Assembly (NCBI GenBank): GCA_029990175.1
Contig: JARKIP010000017.1
Span: 10,434,001 to 10,498,000 of the forward strand
Direction of reading: 5' to 3'
Length of the DNA stretch: 64,000 nucleotides
DNA from: Petunia secreta
Taxonomy: Eukaryota; Streptophyta; Magnoliopsida; Solanales; Solanaceae
How positions within the stretch are numbered: position 1 is the stretch's first letter; each line of letters starts with the position of its first letter. The notes beneath the pieces were generated by a model that was not told where the DNA came from, did no database searches, and saw nothing but the letters and a program-made list of their open reading frames with translations. Below, one piece after another: positions 42,426-52,965 of this stretch. Both the position numbers and the translations under genes were made by a program.

Positions 42426-43400
42426 CTAGGCCAAAGATAATGTTGCCAATGAGCATGCTCTCACAAGGGCATACAACTCCTTGTCATATGTGGAGTAATT
42501 CAAGGTTGCCTCCTTCAACTTCTCACTAAAGTAGGCAATGGGTTTCCCATCTTGCATGAGAAAACCTCCAATTTCCACCCCTGAGGCATCACATTCAACC
42601 TCAAATGCCTTTCCAAAGTCGGGCAATTGCAACGAAGGGGCAGTACTCAACCTACTTTTCAATTCTTAGAAGGTCTTCTCTTGAGGCTCTCCCCACACAA
42701 AAGGTGTTTCAGTCTTCACCAACTCGGTGAGTGGTGCGGCAATGGAGCTAAAGTCCTTCACAAAGCACCTATAGAAACTTGCAAGGCCATGAGAACTCCT
42801 AACATGAGATATGATAGTGGGAGTAGGCCAATCTCTAAAAGCTTCTACTTTGGACTCATCAACCTCCACACCTTGGGCACTAACAGCAAAGCCCAAGAAG
42901 ACAACCTTCTCAACACAAAAAGTACACTTTTTATAATTGGTATAGAGCTTTTCGGCTCTTAGCACTTCAAGTACTTTCCTCAAGTGGCTCATATGATCAT
43001 CTATTGACTTACTATAAATCAAGATATCATCAAAATAGACAACCACAAATTTGTTGATAAATCAAGACATGGTTCATTAGCCTCATGAAAGTTCTAGATG
43101 CATTGGATAGGCCAAAAGGCATAACCAACCATTCATAGAGACCAAACTTGGTCTTGAATGCGGTTTTCCACTCATCACCCGGTTTTATTTGGATTTGGTT
43201 GTAACCGGACCTAAGGTCTATCTTAGAAAAGATACTAGAACCACTCAACTCATCAAGAATGTCACCAAGTCTAGGAATGGATGATGATACTTTACCGTTA
43301 TCTTGTTGACCGCACGGAAATCAACAGAGATCCTCCATGTGCCATATTTCTTTGGAACAAGTATCATGGGCACGGCAGCGGACTCAAGCATTCATGAATC
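42426..43400 (-). pseudogene. Reverse transcriptase and RNase H of element C, broken
   Basis: RT: SSIFSKIDLRSGYNQIQIKP, then VMPFGLSNASRTFMRLMNHV, a frameshift, then VVYFDDILIYSKSIDDHMSH carrying the catalytic FDD, so the active-site motif survives. Thumb and connection: CTFCVEKVVFLGFAVSAQGV and LASFYRCFVKDFSSIAAPLT. RNase H: FEVECDASGVEIGGFLMQDG and LKEATLNYSTYDKELYALVR. At least three frameshifts or stops. Motif wording fits CRM/Reina chromoviruses. Confidence 0.9.
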
Positions 43401-45700
43401 AAGCCTTTGCTGAGCAATTCATCCACTTGCCTTTGCAACTCTTTTGTATCTTTGGGATCGCTCCTATAGGCCGGCTTGTTAGGAATTTGGGATTCCGGGA
43501 TAAACTCAATTTGGTGCTCGATCCCTCTCAGAGGAGGTAGACCACTTGGCATATCATCCGGGAGTATGTCCTCAAAAACCTTCAAAACATTCTCCATAGC
43601 ACTAGGAAAATGGTTAGGGTTAGTAGAATAATCATATTCGGAAGATAAAACCATACCTTTGTGCACTAGGAAAATGAGCAATTTGGTGCCATCATTTCCT
43701 CTCAAGAACTCACCCGGTTGCATCATGGCACAAATGCCACTGGTAGAATATGGTGGAGTCAATTGACTCTAGGCCAAAGGCCTAGCATCCACGGGAAACT
43801 TAGCTTTAGCCGCTTCTTTCAATTCCCTCATACGGCTATAGTCATCACTCACTTGCTTAGGCGTCAAGGGCTTGAGTACATACTTCTTGCCCTCATCCTT
43901 AGCCGTGTAAGTGTTGGCTCGGCCATTATGAACCACACATCTATCATATTGCCAAGGTCTACCAAACAAGAGATGGAAAGCTTGCATGGGTACCACATCA
44001 AACATCTGCTCATCTTGATAGTTACCAATCTTGAATTTGATCAAGACTTGCTTCATAACCTTCAACTCCCCACACTCACTCAACCATTGAAATCGATAGG
44101 GGTTTGGGTATTTAAGAGTAGGTAATTTCAATCGTGAAATGAAATATTGGCTCACCACATTAGCACAACTACCCGAATCAATTATCATTAAGCATACTTG
44201 CCCTATCACATGACATCTAGCATGAAAAAAATTCTCCCTTTGTACATTCTCATCCTCCTCTATGAGCATAACACTCAAACTCCTCCTAACTACAAGGAAA
44301 ATGTTAGGATCATCACCTTCCGCCGCATCCTCATCTCCATCAACTAGCTCATACACCAACCCATCATCTAAGACAACCATTATTTTTTGGGTGGGGCAAT
44401 CTCTAGCCAAGTGGACATACCCTTTACATTTGTGGCACTGTAATGTAGAAGCACTAGGAGTATTCAATTGAGTTTTAGAGTTACCTCCCGAATCTTTGAA
44501 GTCACTCCTTGGTGTTGACTTCTCATAAGTCTTCTTCACATCTCGACTTTCATTAGCACCACTTGTGTTTGGGCTCTTCCATTCCTTTGGTCGACTCACG
44601 GGAGTAGAAGTAGCACTCCTATAGTGAGCAGCCTTATCTTCTTTGATCCACTTTTCGGCTTACTAGCGGCATTGTATGCATTTTGGAGTGAATGAAAGAT
44701 ATGCAACCTCAATTGAGAAGCAATCACACGGTTAAGACCACTCTTGAACCAAATGATGGCTTTCACCTCATCTTCTGTTTCCGTGTCAAGGGCCATTCGG
44801 TTCCTCTCAAAGTTATTGAAGTATTCAGCTACCGACTTAACGCCTTGTTTCAATTCATAGAGCCTTTTGAGTTGCTCTTGCCGGTACTTGGGTGTCGCAT
44901 ACTTGGCACTCATCACAATTTTCAATATGGATAGGTATCCCAATAGCACGTCTAGACCTCTTGACGGACTCCCACCAAGTGGAAGCATATGCCTCAGATG
45001 AAGCAATGGCATATGTGGTCTTCTTCTCTTCGGACATATCATTTGTATCAAAGACCCTCTCCATTTGGACAATCCATTCAAGAAACTTTTTTGAATCACT
45101 AGTCCCCTTAAAGGTAGGGATAGTGATCTTCACACTATTGAGATTGTTATCACGACCACCACGGTTAAGCTCCGGTTAGCCCCCATAGTAGTCATCATAG
45201 TCATCACATTCCCTTCTCAAGTTCCTCCCAACATAACCCCCTTTAGGTCCTCGACCTTGACCTCTTGCCTTATTCATTCTGCAACCTCCATTCATTGCTC
45301 CCCTATTCGGATAGGGTGCACCGAAGTAATCAAAATCATCATCAAGCCTGGGAACTTCCCCTTCTTGAGCCTCAATATCATGCTCAAGAGGTGCTATATT
45401 TCTACAGGGTCTAATGAGTGGAAAATTTACTTGGGGATTGCCCAAGTTGTGGGGAATTCCCACTTGTTGGGGAATTCCAAACATGCCTTCTTGTCAAAGG
45501 GCTTCATCTCTCAACCTTTATTGTTTAACTATCTCGGAAAATTGTTCGGGTCTCACGGTTGAGCCTTCACTTGTGCCTACACCGGCTTCTTTTTGGACAC
45601 TCGGGGTCCTTTCCCTTTCAAGATTCTCAAGCCTCAAACTATGGAAGCCAAAGTGCTTTCCGGAACCACATTGGTCTTATCACCTTCTCCCGCTATAGAA
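43364..45700 (-). pseudogene. Gag-protease of element C, broken
   Basis: Same protein as in B with breaks. The start codon region near 45696 reads ATA where G has ATG. Then LIRPCRNIAPLEHDIEAQEG (45400s), TIPTFKGTSDSKKFLEWIVQ, EAYASTWWESVKRSRRA, YRQEQLKRLYELKQGVKSVA. CCHC knuckle CHKCKGYVHLARDC (about 44440-44400), protease DSGSCANVVS (about 44180) and HLLFGRPWQYDRC. It runs through MRELKEAAKAKF without a stop where B has TGA, then on to the RT lead-in (VFEDILPDDMPSGLPPLRGI). Several frameshifts in gag. Confidence 0.9.
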
Positions 45701-46695
45701 CCTACAAAACAATCAAATGATTAGTGAAATAACCTCACACACCCCTCACTTAAATGTCACTCGGGTACACTCGTTGTGGTGGGGGTATTTTATCACTAAA
45801 GCTTGAATCAAAGGTTTCACGTAGTTGAACATGTTCCTTAACAGCAAAACAATCGACAAGCCAAGTGCTCTTCGGGAAGAGAGGAGTTAATGAGACTCGT
45901 TGGATGCTAGGCTATATAGTGAGGACTTGAGGCAATATATTCTATGAGTCTTCTTTGATTTCTAATCTCCACTAAGCACGAATGTCCTATAAGCTTAAAG
46001 AACTAGTACTATTTAAGTAGGATTGTTACTTTAAAGGTACTAGTTGGAGTTAATGTAATCAAAGAAATACGAAAACCTAGAAGAAAACTACCCGAACCCG
46101 CTTCAGCAATTCAAGCGCAGCACCCAGAGGGTCAGGCGCACCGCTTGGAAACTTGGGAAATAGCTCAGGCAGGCGGAGGGCTTAGAGAGAAGGCACTCGG
46201 CCTAGAGCTGTTCTTCAACTTTTCCAATAATGTGTTCTTGGTCGTTTTTCAACCCAAAAATCCAACGAGTTCAACTTGTTTTTGCAATAAAATAATACCC
46301 AAAGTTGTTTTGAATGATTCTAAACAATCCCCAATAGTTTTTACACCCAAACAATCAATAACAAGCAAGATTCAAGATTCATGAAGTTTCAACAAGGGTT
46401 TCACAAACTTGGGTTTTCAAATTTTCAAATTTCGATCCACAACTTCAAATCACGTAACAAGGGTACCAAATCAACAGGTTTTTAACATAGATAAATTCCC
46501 AATAATAATCATCCAATGGGTCGCCCAAACCAAGAAGTTCTAGCAATTTTTTTGTGGTTTTTCAACTTTTCTCTTTTTTTTTATTTGTTCTTTTTCTTCT
46601 TTTCAAAAACAACAACGAACAAGAAACTAAAACACGAAACTAGCATAGGCACGAAGAACAGGACAAGGATTTGTAAGAACGAAACCCTAGCCTTG
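45701..46695 (-). other. Leader of element C
   Basis: Non-coding, about 1 kb, aligning in layout with the leaders of B and G (landmarks ATGTCACTCGGGTACACTC, then AATAATACCCAAAGTTGTTT near the primer site). One short GC-rich motif patch at 46110-46200. Confidence 0.8.
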
Positions 46696-46706
46696 CTCTG
46701 ATACCA
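46696..46706 (-). promoter_or_regulatory. Primer binding site, initiator tRNA-Met type (element C)
   Basis: Plus strand CTCTGATACCA; minus strand TGGTATCAGAG, 3 bases from the 5' LTR, exactly as in B. Confidence 0.93.
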
Positions 46707-46709
46707 AAC

Positions 46710-47451
46710 TAATACGGATAAAACACGGAAGCGAAAAAAACGAGATACAAGTAAGACGTATGTCGAACTACCTCAGTTCGCATCAAGAAATACCTAGACT
46801 ATGCAAATGATCCTCAAGAGGCACGTTGGCTCTTGCAAAAGATTTGATCGGGTAAGGAATAAGGTTTAATTAGATCCATCAAATGATTCAAGCCTTAAAA
46901 AGGGGTTTTCATTCATGAAAGAAATCTCAAAGTCATTCATCAATATTCAAGGTAATGTAATGAACTAGAAGAGCTAATGAGGTATTTATAGTATTTTCCT
47001 CATGCTAAGTAATGACATAAATGCCCACAAGTTGGGTCATAAGACAATAAGCTATGCAGAGCCAAAATAGTAATAAACTAGACCAAAATCTCGGAATGAA
47101 GGCATTTGGGTGGAGTGCCTACAGGGGAGTCGGAGCTCTTGGATTTTTAGGCAGTAGCTCACTTGGGCGGAGCGCCTATAGGGGGAGGCAGAACGCCTGG
47201 CTCCTCGGCAGTCTTGGGCGGAGCATCTAGTGACTCGAGTTTTGAGACTCCTTTCTTGGGAAGTGAGTGAGTGAGGCGGAGGGCCTCAATTTCAGGCGGA
47301 GTGCCTGGAGCTGTTAGCACACTATACTTCTTCAAATTGTTTTCAAAGCTCTCATCTTCAAGGCCCATCCAAACCAAGTATAGGTAAGCTTCTTGGACAT
47401 CTTTTGCTTGACTCTGGATGAATGGTCTTGTGGTAGTTTGCCCCACATACA
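46710..47451 (-). repeat. 5' LTR of element C
   Basis: 742 bp. The first bases TAATACGG carry a TG-to-TA change, and a 37-bp segment present in both other copies is missing near 46770. TATA-like TATAAATA (minus) at 46983-46990. The outer end reads CCCCACATACA instead of CCCCGCATCA. Confidence 0.88.
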
Positions 47452-47453
47452 GG

Positions 47454-48187
47454 TGATGCGAGGCAAACTACCATGAGACCATTCACCCGAAGTCAAGCAA
47501 AAGAGGTCCAAGAAGTTAACCTATACTTGGTTTGGAGGGGCCTTGAAGATGAGAGCTTTGGAAACAATTTGAAGAAGTATAGTGTGCTAACAGCTTCAAG
47601 CGCTCCGCCTAAAATTGAGGCCCTCCGCCTCACTGACTCACTGCCCAAGAAAAAAGGCGCTCTGCCCAAGACTGCTGAGGAGACAGGCGCTCCGCCTCCC
47701 CATGTAGGCGCTCCGCCCAAGTGAGTAACTGCCTAAAAATTCAGGCGCTCCGGCCAAATGTCTTCATTCCGAGATTTTGGTCTAGTTTATTACTATTTTG
47801 GCCCTGCGTGGCTTATTGTCTTATGACCCAACTTGTGGGCATTTATGTCATTACTTAGCATGATAAAAACACTATAAATACCTCATTAGATCTTCTAGTT
47901 CATTATATTACCTTGAATATTGATGAATGACTTTGAGATTTTTCTCATGAATGAAAAATCCTTTTTAAGGCTTGGATCATTTAGTGGATCCAATTGAACC
48001 TCATTCATTATACGATCAAACCTTTTTCAAGAGCCAACGTGCCTCTTGAAGATTGTTTGCATAATCTAGGTGTTTCTTGACGTTAACTGAGGGTGTTACG
48101 AGACTAGTTCTTCGTAGCTAGTTTGGTGGTAGTTCGACGTCTTACCTGTATCTCATTTTTATCATTTCCGTATTTTATCTGTATCAC
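47454..48187 (+). repeat. Inverted third LTR of element C, head to head with the 5' LTR
   Basis: 734 bp on the plus strand from TGATGCGAGGCAAACTACC to ...TTATCTGTATCA. Together with 46710-47451 it forms a near-palindrome with arms of about 740 bp and a 2-bp centre. It keeps the 37-bp segment missing from the 5' LTR, so it is not a simple recent inverted duplicate of that copy. Confidence 0.92.
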
Positions 48188-49074
48188 CTCACACGCTCCC
48201 TCACTTTTGAATGTCACTCGGATACACTCAATATACTAGGGTAGCATCATTCAAACTTGATTCAAGAGGTTCCTCAAATTGAACAACTTCCTCAATAATC
48301 TGCCAAGACCATAAGAATCAAAGTACTTCTCGGGAAGAGTGAGTTAATATGATTCTGTGAACGAACGGCTATTTAAGTGAGCACTTGAAGCTGAAGAAAT
48401 TCTACGAGTCTTCTTTGAATCAATTCCAACATGCACGAGTTATCCTAAGAGCTTAATGAACTAGTGCTAAGTGAGTAAGAAGATTACTCAAGGAGTACTA
48501 GCTAGAAGTAATGCAAACAAAGAACAAAAGGAAAACCTATGAGAAAAACTAGCCAGCTACAGTACTTTGCTTAGGTGCCCCGCCCTGGCAGGGAGGCGCT
48601 CTGCCTTAGTCTCTGGTAGGTGGTCTGCCTAAAAAGGGAGGCACTCTACCCTACAGAATTCCTGCAACTTCATTTCAGGTACGTCTTTGGCCCGTTTTCA
48701 GCACTTTTTCCAATTGTTTTGCATTTGTTTCTCAACCCTAATGATACCCAAAGGTGTTCTTAATAGTTTCTAACAATCCCCAATGATTTCCAACCTAAAT
48801 CACCCAATAACAAGCTCGGATTCTCAGATTTAAAGCACTTTCAACAAGGGTTCTTCAATATTGGGGTTTAATCTTTCAAATCTTTAATGACAACACTAAA
48901 ACACGTTTCAAGGGTACAAAAAGATCGGAAAAACTTCATAGAACAATCCCCAATAACAATCAATGAATGGGGAATCATATCCAAACTTTTTTCTAGATTT
49001 TTTTCAACTTTTTCTTTTCTTTTTTTAAAAAAAAAATAAAAAGGGAAATAACAAAATCCTAAGATACTAGGCAC
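48188..49074 (-). other. Leader of element G (continuation) with right CCTCA
   Basis: Starts with CCTCA (48188-48192). The sequence CCTCACACGCTCCCTCACTT matches the leader of C at 45755. Later landmarks (AATGATACCCAAAGGTG, GATACTAGGCAC) also match B and C. A GC-rich motif patch sits at 48565-48650. It ends near 49074 where LINE sequence begins; G's primer site and 5' LTR are not in the window. Confidence 0.75.
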
Positions 49075-49117
49075 AATTTTTTTTCTCTCTCTTCCCTCTA
49101 GGTGATTTAGGGCGAAT
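49075..49117 (+). mobile_element. L1-type LINE, 5' end (first part of 5' UTR)
   Basis: CT-rich CTCTCTCTTCCCTCTAGGTG leading to GGGCGAAT, continued after H at 61617. The LINE starts near 49075 at the end of the G leader. The exact 5' end is inferred. Confidence 0.55.
49113..49117. repeat. Target-site duplication of H, left copy (CGAAT)
   Basis: CGAAT directly before TGATGTTTGG at 49118; repeated at 61617-61621. Confidence 0.92.
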
Positions 49118-50457
49118 TGATGTTTGGCATTTTATACCTATATTTTCTTAATATTTCCTCACGTTTGGATACTTTATTCGCACGATTTCTAGTTGATGAG
49201 CATGATGTTGCACTGATTTTATGTCGTATGATTGTAGGTTGTTATAAAGTGAAATTGAAGCTTTAAAGAGCATGATCGAGCAAGAAAAGGCTAGAATTGG
49301 ATTAAGGATTGGATCGAGCACACGAAGGCACGACGCGATGCAAGCTGCGGACGAAGAAAAACTGGAATTGGCCTGGCGCTATGAGGGGCGCGCCGCGCCT
49401 GCTGCAGCGCCCAGTGTCCTCCGTGTTTTGTGACGCGGGACATGGCCGTTACGTGCGAGATTCGACGGACTCTGCCTTGTTGCGTGCGTTTTGAGGCGCG
49501 GGGCGCCAACTAGAGCGCCCCTGGAGCGTTTTTGTAACTAATTGCTAGGCTTAGGCGTAACTAATTGCTAGGCTTTTGTAAACATTATAAATACCCTTCT
49601 ACTTAGTTTTTGATGGGGTTGAGATTTTGGAGCATTTGTTGAGCACCATACTTCATTGAACAAGGGTTTAATTCATATTCTTTCATCTATTAATCATTTC
49701 ATCATTATTTCATCAAATCATTGTCTTGTGATTATGAGTATACGTGGCTAAATCCTTCGTTCTAGGATTAGAGCATTTCATTAAGGTTGATGTTTGAAGA
49801 TTGAATTCCCCATAGTGAATCCCATAATGGATTATTTATTCTTTCTTGATTTCACTTGTTTAATTATTAGGGCCCGATAATTAGGCATTATCTATGGTTC
49901 TTAGATTGAACTTGAAAGAGGGAATTTATGAATGCAATAAGAAAGAGTAGGGCTAGATTGTGAACCTGGGCATCGGGGAACCAATTTGTGAGTAGGATAG
50001 ACATATACTTGCTCGCCTAGCTTAACTAATCACAGAATTCGTTAATGCGTGCACGTGATTCAACCCATAGACATATAGGGATTCGAGTAGCCTGCATAAA
50101 CCGTGAAGAATCGAAAGGTTTTTACGGGTACATTTAACCTATTAGTTAGTAATCCGGGTTTCGAGGAGTGGAATCAATTAGAAAACTCAACTGGATTGGT
50201 CGTAGCTCTGACCCTGGACCGTCTCATTAATATTGTTTACAACCAAGTTTTTCCCCGTTGTTTGACTGAATTTCCACCATTTAAATTACTGTTTTTTTAG
50301 TTAATAAATTTCTCACCATTGAAAAAGATCCCTGGATAGTTAGTTAGAAATTGTTTGTTAAGCGTCAGTCTACACTTAGTCCTCGTGGGAACGATACTTG
50401 ATTTATCACTCTATTACTTGTCGATCGCGTATACTTGTGTGTGCGTTGGGAGCAGCA
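49118..50457 (+). repeat. 5' LTR of element H
   Basis: 1340 bp, TGATGTTTGG...GGGAGCAGCA. TATA-like TTATAAATA at 49586-49594. A local repeat (GTAACTAATTGCTAGGCTT-type, 49535-49575) replaces sequence present in the 3' LTR. GC-rich GGCGC block at about 49370-49525. Confidence 0.95.
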
Positions 50458-50463
50458 AGTTTT

Positions 50464-50481
50464 TGGCGCCGTTGCCGGGGA
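50464..50481 (+). promoter_or_regulatory. Primer binding site, tRNA-Asp type (element H)
   Basis: TGGCGCCGTTGCCGGGGA, an 18-base match to the tRNA-Asp 3' end including CCA. Confidence 0.96.
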
Positions 50482-50581
50482 ACTAACAATTGACTAATTT
50501 CTTTTTGAACGATTACTTATTATCTATTCAGGTGTAATTTTTTGTTGAGTTTCTTGTGCTGTTTCAGGTAACAGTTTTTGA

Positions 50582-52170
50582 ATGAAAAGGAATAGAAGGG
50601 ACGAACCACTCGAACCTTTTGACCCCGAGCTTGAAAGGACCTTGAGAAGGGTAATAAGAGAAAAGAGAGACCGATCAGCACTAGCACTTGTACTTGCTTC
50701 CTTGCCCACTGAAATGGCAGAAGAACGAGTAGTAGCGGTGCGAGATGTTGATCTTCCCAGCCTGGGGGGAGTGGAGTCTAGCATTGTGAAGCCCGCTATC
50801 ACCGGGCACTTTGAGATTAAGCCCGGCATGATTCAGTTGCTGCATGCGACTGAGCAATATGGTGGATTGCTTCATGAAGATCCACAGCAACACATTCAGA
50901 ATTTCTTGGAGATCAGTTATACTTATACACCGACGGGAGTTCCACTGATTATGTTCACTTGACATTGTTGCCATTTTCACTGATTGGGGCAGCAAGGAAG
51001 TGGTTAAAGGCTGAAAAGCCTGGGTCTATCACTACTTGGGATGATTTGGCTAATAAGTTCTTAGCTATGTTTTATCCATCTGCCAAGACAGCCCGGCTGA
51101 GGAGTGAAATTATGTCCTTCAGACAGAGAGAATGAGAGTTTTTGTATTCAGCCTAGGAGCGGTTTAAAGCTTTACTAAGAGATTGTCCACACCATAACCA
51201 ATCAAATGAGGTTCTGGCACATAGTTTTATTGTGGGGTTGACTGCGCATACTAAGATCGTGGTAGATGCTGCAGCTGGAGGCCAAGTACTGGCCTTAAAC
51301 TTTGACCAGATTTATGAATTACTAGACAAGTTTTCGCAGAGCAATCCTGATTGGCAGGGAGATGGTAGAGCTACTACGCAGAAATTTGCTGGGGTACTTC
51401 AGTTAGATGCAGTTTCAGAGCTGAGGGCGAAGATGGATGTAATTCTAATCAAATTAACAAGCTAGCTCTGCCGCAGACTCAGCAACAAGTAGCTCCAGTG
51501 CAACAATTTCAAGTCTTTTGTGAGGTTTGTGGAGATGATCATGCCACTGACGTCTATCCATCTAATCCAGAGTCAGTGTATTATGTGGGTAATTAGAACA
51601 GGCCACAGGGTCATAATCACAATCAATATGGTAATAGCTACAACCCCAATTGGCGTAATCACCCAAAATTTTCTTGGAGGGATAACCATGAGCAGCTACA
51701 AGGCAATGACAGACCTCAAAATAATTTTCAAAATGCACCACCGCAGGGGGTTACAATCGCAGGATCAGCCACAGTAGCTTAGTTCAGTTGAAGATATGCT
51801 CAGAAAAATTCTTGCAGGACAGCAAAAACTCATGGAAGATTCAGCAGCTCAGGCAGAAACAATAAAAGATTTGACCAATGCTCAGAAAGATCTTGAGAGA
51901 CAAATGGGGCAGCTAGCTGGAGCGCAGAATAACAGACCTTGGGGTGCTTTGCCAAGTGATACAGAGAAAAATCCTAAAGAATTTGTGCAAGCAGTTATTT
52001 TGAGGAATGGAAGAGCTCTAGAAGAAGTTCTCCCAAAGCCAAGGAAGCCTGTTGGTGAGTTAGAGCCTACTGCTGATAGAAAGGTGGAGAAAGAAGCTGA
52101 GAAAGTGATAGAAAAGCAGCTCGAGCCTGCTATTGTGAGACCACCACCACCTTTCCCTCAGAGACATTAG
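50582..52170 (+). pseudogene. Gag of element H, broken
   Basis: ATG at 50582 (MKRNRRDEPLEPFDPELERT). Then MAEERVVAVRDVDLPSLGGV and LLHEDPQQHIQNFLEISYTY. One base is missing near 50945, shifting the frame before FSLIGAARKWLKAEKPG. Later breaks lie near 51135 and 51175. The knuckle reads CEVCGDDHATDVYPSN, its last Cys changed to Tyr (D keeps Cys). The C-terminal part is open at 51796-52170 (KDLERQMGQLAGAQNNRP, PKPRKPVGELEPTADRKVE) and ends at a TAG after PFPQRH. Confidence 0.92.
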
Positions 52171-52965
52171 AAGCAGAAAGTTGATGCAGCATGCAAGAAA
52201 TTTTTGGAGATCTTGAGTCAGATTCAGGTAAATATTCCTTTGGTGGAGCTTTTGCGGGATGTTCCCAAATATGCTAAATAGATCAAGGATATTGTTGCTA
52301 ACAAGAGAAGACTGACTGAGTTCGAGACAGTTGCACTTATTGAGGAGTGCAGTTCTAGAGTTAGAAGCAAGCTTCCTCAAATATTGAAGGATCCTGGCAG
52401 TTTTACTGTTCCCTTGAAAATTGGGAAGCATGAGGTTGGACGAGTTTTGTGTGACTTGGGTGCCAGTGTGAATTTAATTCCTTCATCAGTTTTTAGAAAG
52501 CTAGGCCTGGGTGAACCACGACCGACTACTGTGACTCTGCAACTGGCTGACTGATCTTTGACATGCCCCGAGGGGATTATTGAGGATGTGCTTGTACAAG
52601 TGGGTCAGTTTATATTGCTTGTTGACTTCATTATTCTTGATAATGAAGCTGATCTTGAGGTTCCTCTCATCTTGGGAAGAGGATTTTTGGCTACTGCTGA
52701 TGCTGTCATTAGAGTTAGAGCTGGAAAGATGATTATGAAGGTAAATGTTGAAGAGGTTGTATTCAATGTGTTCAGAGCTACCCAGCTTCCTTCCCATTAT
52801 GAAGAGTTTTCCATGGTGAAAGTGGTAGATGTAGAGTTGACTGCTGATGAGAGGTCATTCTTGGCCTCTAATGTTGACTCTCTGGAGAAGGCACTCTTGT
52901 ATGATGATGATGATATCCTGAAGGATGATGAAATTCAAGAATATGTGGAGATTCTTAATATGTAG
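52171..52965 (+). pseudogene. Protease of element H
   Basis: KQKVDAACKKFLEILSQIQV leads to the protease, with active site VLCDLGASVNLIPSSVF at about 52450-52495, intact here but deleted in E. Then GLGEPRPTTVTLQLAD, a TGA in place of Arg, and from 52558 TCPEGIIEDVLVQVGQF with PLILGRGFLATADAVIRVRA. A TAG near 52280 (WIKD region) and the TGA near 52552 break it. Ends EYVEILNM then TAG. Confidence 0.88.

Larger units (their letters stand above)
40223..48187 (-). mobile_element. Element C composite: chromovirus-like element plus an inverted extra LTR
   Basis: One insertion bounded by CCTCA. It has three LTR copies: 3' LTR (40223-40977) and 5' LTR (46710-47451) of a minus-strand element, and a third, plus-oriented LTR (47454-48187) head to head with the 5' LTR. 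Both outer ends are thus the same LTR end (...TATCA reading outward). The interior has gag, protease, RT, RNase H and integrase, all broken. LTRs differ by many substitutions and a 37-bp gap in the 5' copy, so it is old. Lineage is CRM/Reina-like chromovirus by motif; not certain. Confidence 0.88.
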
